5,031 nucleotides of DNA. Origin: DAOQAK01 sp043801235 (GTDB lineage Bacteria; Bacteroidota; Bacteroidia; Bacteroidales; CG2-30-32-10). Shown one piece after another: positions 4,473-5,031 of the stretch. The position numbers were made by a program, and so were the translations under genes. Location: assembly GCA_043801235.1 (NCBI GenBank), contig JAZDMF010000329.1:1-5031 (forward strand). Direction: 5' to 3'. The notes beneath the pieces are model-generated. The model was not told the origin of the DNA. It ran no database searches and worked only from the letters and a program-made list of their open reading frames with translations. Numbering within the stretch: the first letter of the stretch is position 1; the number at the start of each line of letters is the position of its first letter.

Positions 4473-5031
4473 TATCGCTTTTTATAACTATATCGACCCT
4501 GATAATTTAAACCGAGCTTACAAAGAACATTTAAGCGGTTATGCTACCTGGGAACATAAAGATCACGCATCGGAGTATTTGCTCTATCCGGAAAATATAG
4601 GAGAGAAAATAAGCATCGATGAAGTAAGTTTATCAGACGGAGAACTCTATACTATCGTAACAAATAAAGCAGCCAAAGGGAAGAAAGGCGCATTAATATC
4701 TATACTAAATGGCACTAAGGTAGAAGAGATAGAGGCTGTCCTGATGAAGATTCCGATTGAAAAATGTTTAAAGGTAAAAGAGGTAACATTAGATATGGCA
4801 AAGAACATGGAATCGGCATCAGGGAAATGCTTTCAAAATGCCAGCTTAGTAACTGACTGTTTTCATGTAGTGAGATTAGTTTCAGATGCTCTTCAGCATG
4901 TGCGTATAAAATATAGATGGGAAGCAATAAAATCAGAAAATGAATCTATAAAGGAAGCCCGTGAGAATCATACAACATATAACCCTGAAGTGTTTGCAAA
5001 TGGCGATACACGCAAACAATTACTTGCACGT
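4435..5031 (+). CDS. ISAon1-type transposase, ISL3-like DDE domain (ORF B), C-terminus cut by window edge
   Basis: This is the catalytic transposase, open for 199 codons to the window edge. The start given is the first codon after the in-frame stop at 4432-4434, not a proven initiation site: TTG 4441 is the nearest alternative start and the first ATG (4744) falls inside the catalytic domain. Visible motifs are an AYKEHLSGYATWEHK segment near 4516-4560, PENIGEKISIDEVSLSDGELYT with the first catalytic Asp at 4618, KEVTLDMAKNM with the second Asp at 4792, and TDCFHVVRL at 4852-4878. The final Glu and the C-terminus lie outside. Related transposases usually read TDRFHV, so Cys replaces Arg at 4858-4860, possibly one CGT-to-TGT change. 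Family call rests on motif memory; activity cannot be judged from the fragment. Confidence 0.8.

Larger units (their letters stand above)
4036..5031 (+). mobile_element. Insertion sequence resembling the ISAon1 group (ISL3-like DDE transposase), right end outside window
   Basis: Two consecutive reading frames match, from memory, the N-terminal region protein and the transposase of ISAon1-type elements of Bacteroidetes. Upstream of the first frame, the GGGTCACCCACAATAGTTGGGG stretch, written here as GGGTCACCCA (4036-4045) plus TTGGGG (4052-4057), is the likely left terminus. The exact first base cannot be fixed because the right inverted repeat and the target duplication lie beyond 5031. The element points away from the lipoprotein gene and leaves it intact. 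Confidence 0.75.

Noticed and set aside
4715..4927. Minus-strand open frame opposite transposase ORF B
   Set aside because: The plus strand carries the DDE catalytic motifs here; the antisense frame has no supporting features.

Overview
The window most likely comes from a member of the Bacteroidota (Bacteroidetes), probably an uncultivated or environmental lineage. The evidence is an AT-rich sequence with little Shine-Dalgarno signal, a Bacteroidetes-type QueE, an OmpA-family lipoprotein with the domain order of the type IX secretion component PorE, an insertion sequence resembling the ISAon1 group, and a possible TAnnTTTG-type promoter. I recognised the families from memory; no search was run.

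Layout, all genes on the plus strand. Bases 1-801 hold folD, missing only its N-terminus (bifunctional methylene-tetrahydrofolate dehydrogenase/cyclohydrolase). Bases 802-1178 are a gene-poor, AT-rich gap dominated by a long imperfect inverted repeat (991-1122), with a 21-base GC-rich palindrome lodged in one arm. Bases 1179-1838 are queE (7-carboxy-7-deazaguanine synthase, queuosine pathway), which probably starts at TTG. Bases 1845-3920 encode a lipoprotein with TPR, five PD40 beta-propeller blades, a carboxypeptidase-regulatory-like domain and a C-terminal OmpA peptidoglycan-binding domain. It follows queE by 6 bases and is probably cotranscribed with it. Bases 3921-4035 are a spacer with a short direct repeat and a GC-rich hairpin. 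From about 4036 to the window end lies the left part of an insertion sequence with two transposase reading frames: ORF A (4098-4472), and ORF B in the +1 frame, open at the window edge.

The three housekeeping genes do not form one pathway: one is one-carbon metabolism, one is tRNA modification and one is cell envelope. The unusual content is a set of small palindromic elements. A 21-base GC-rich palindrome lies in-frame inside queE, just before its conserved C-terminal motif, and seems to add seven residues (CLAGRQA) without breaking the gene. A diverged copy sits in the intergenic hairpin, and a third GC-rich hairpin follows the lipoprotein gene. A different AT-rich inverted repeat (1882-1938) lies in the predicted N-terminal extension of the lipoprotein and makes its true start uncertain. 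This resembles dispersed palindromic repeats that tolerate insertion into genes, as described for Rickettsia palindromic elements. That parallel is inference. I saw no CRISPR array, tRNA, rRNA or recognisable defence system.
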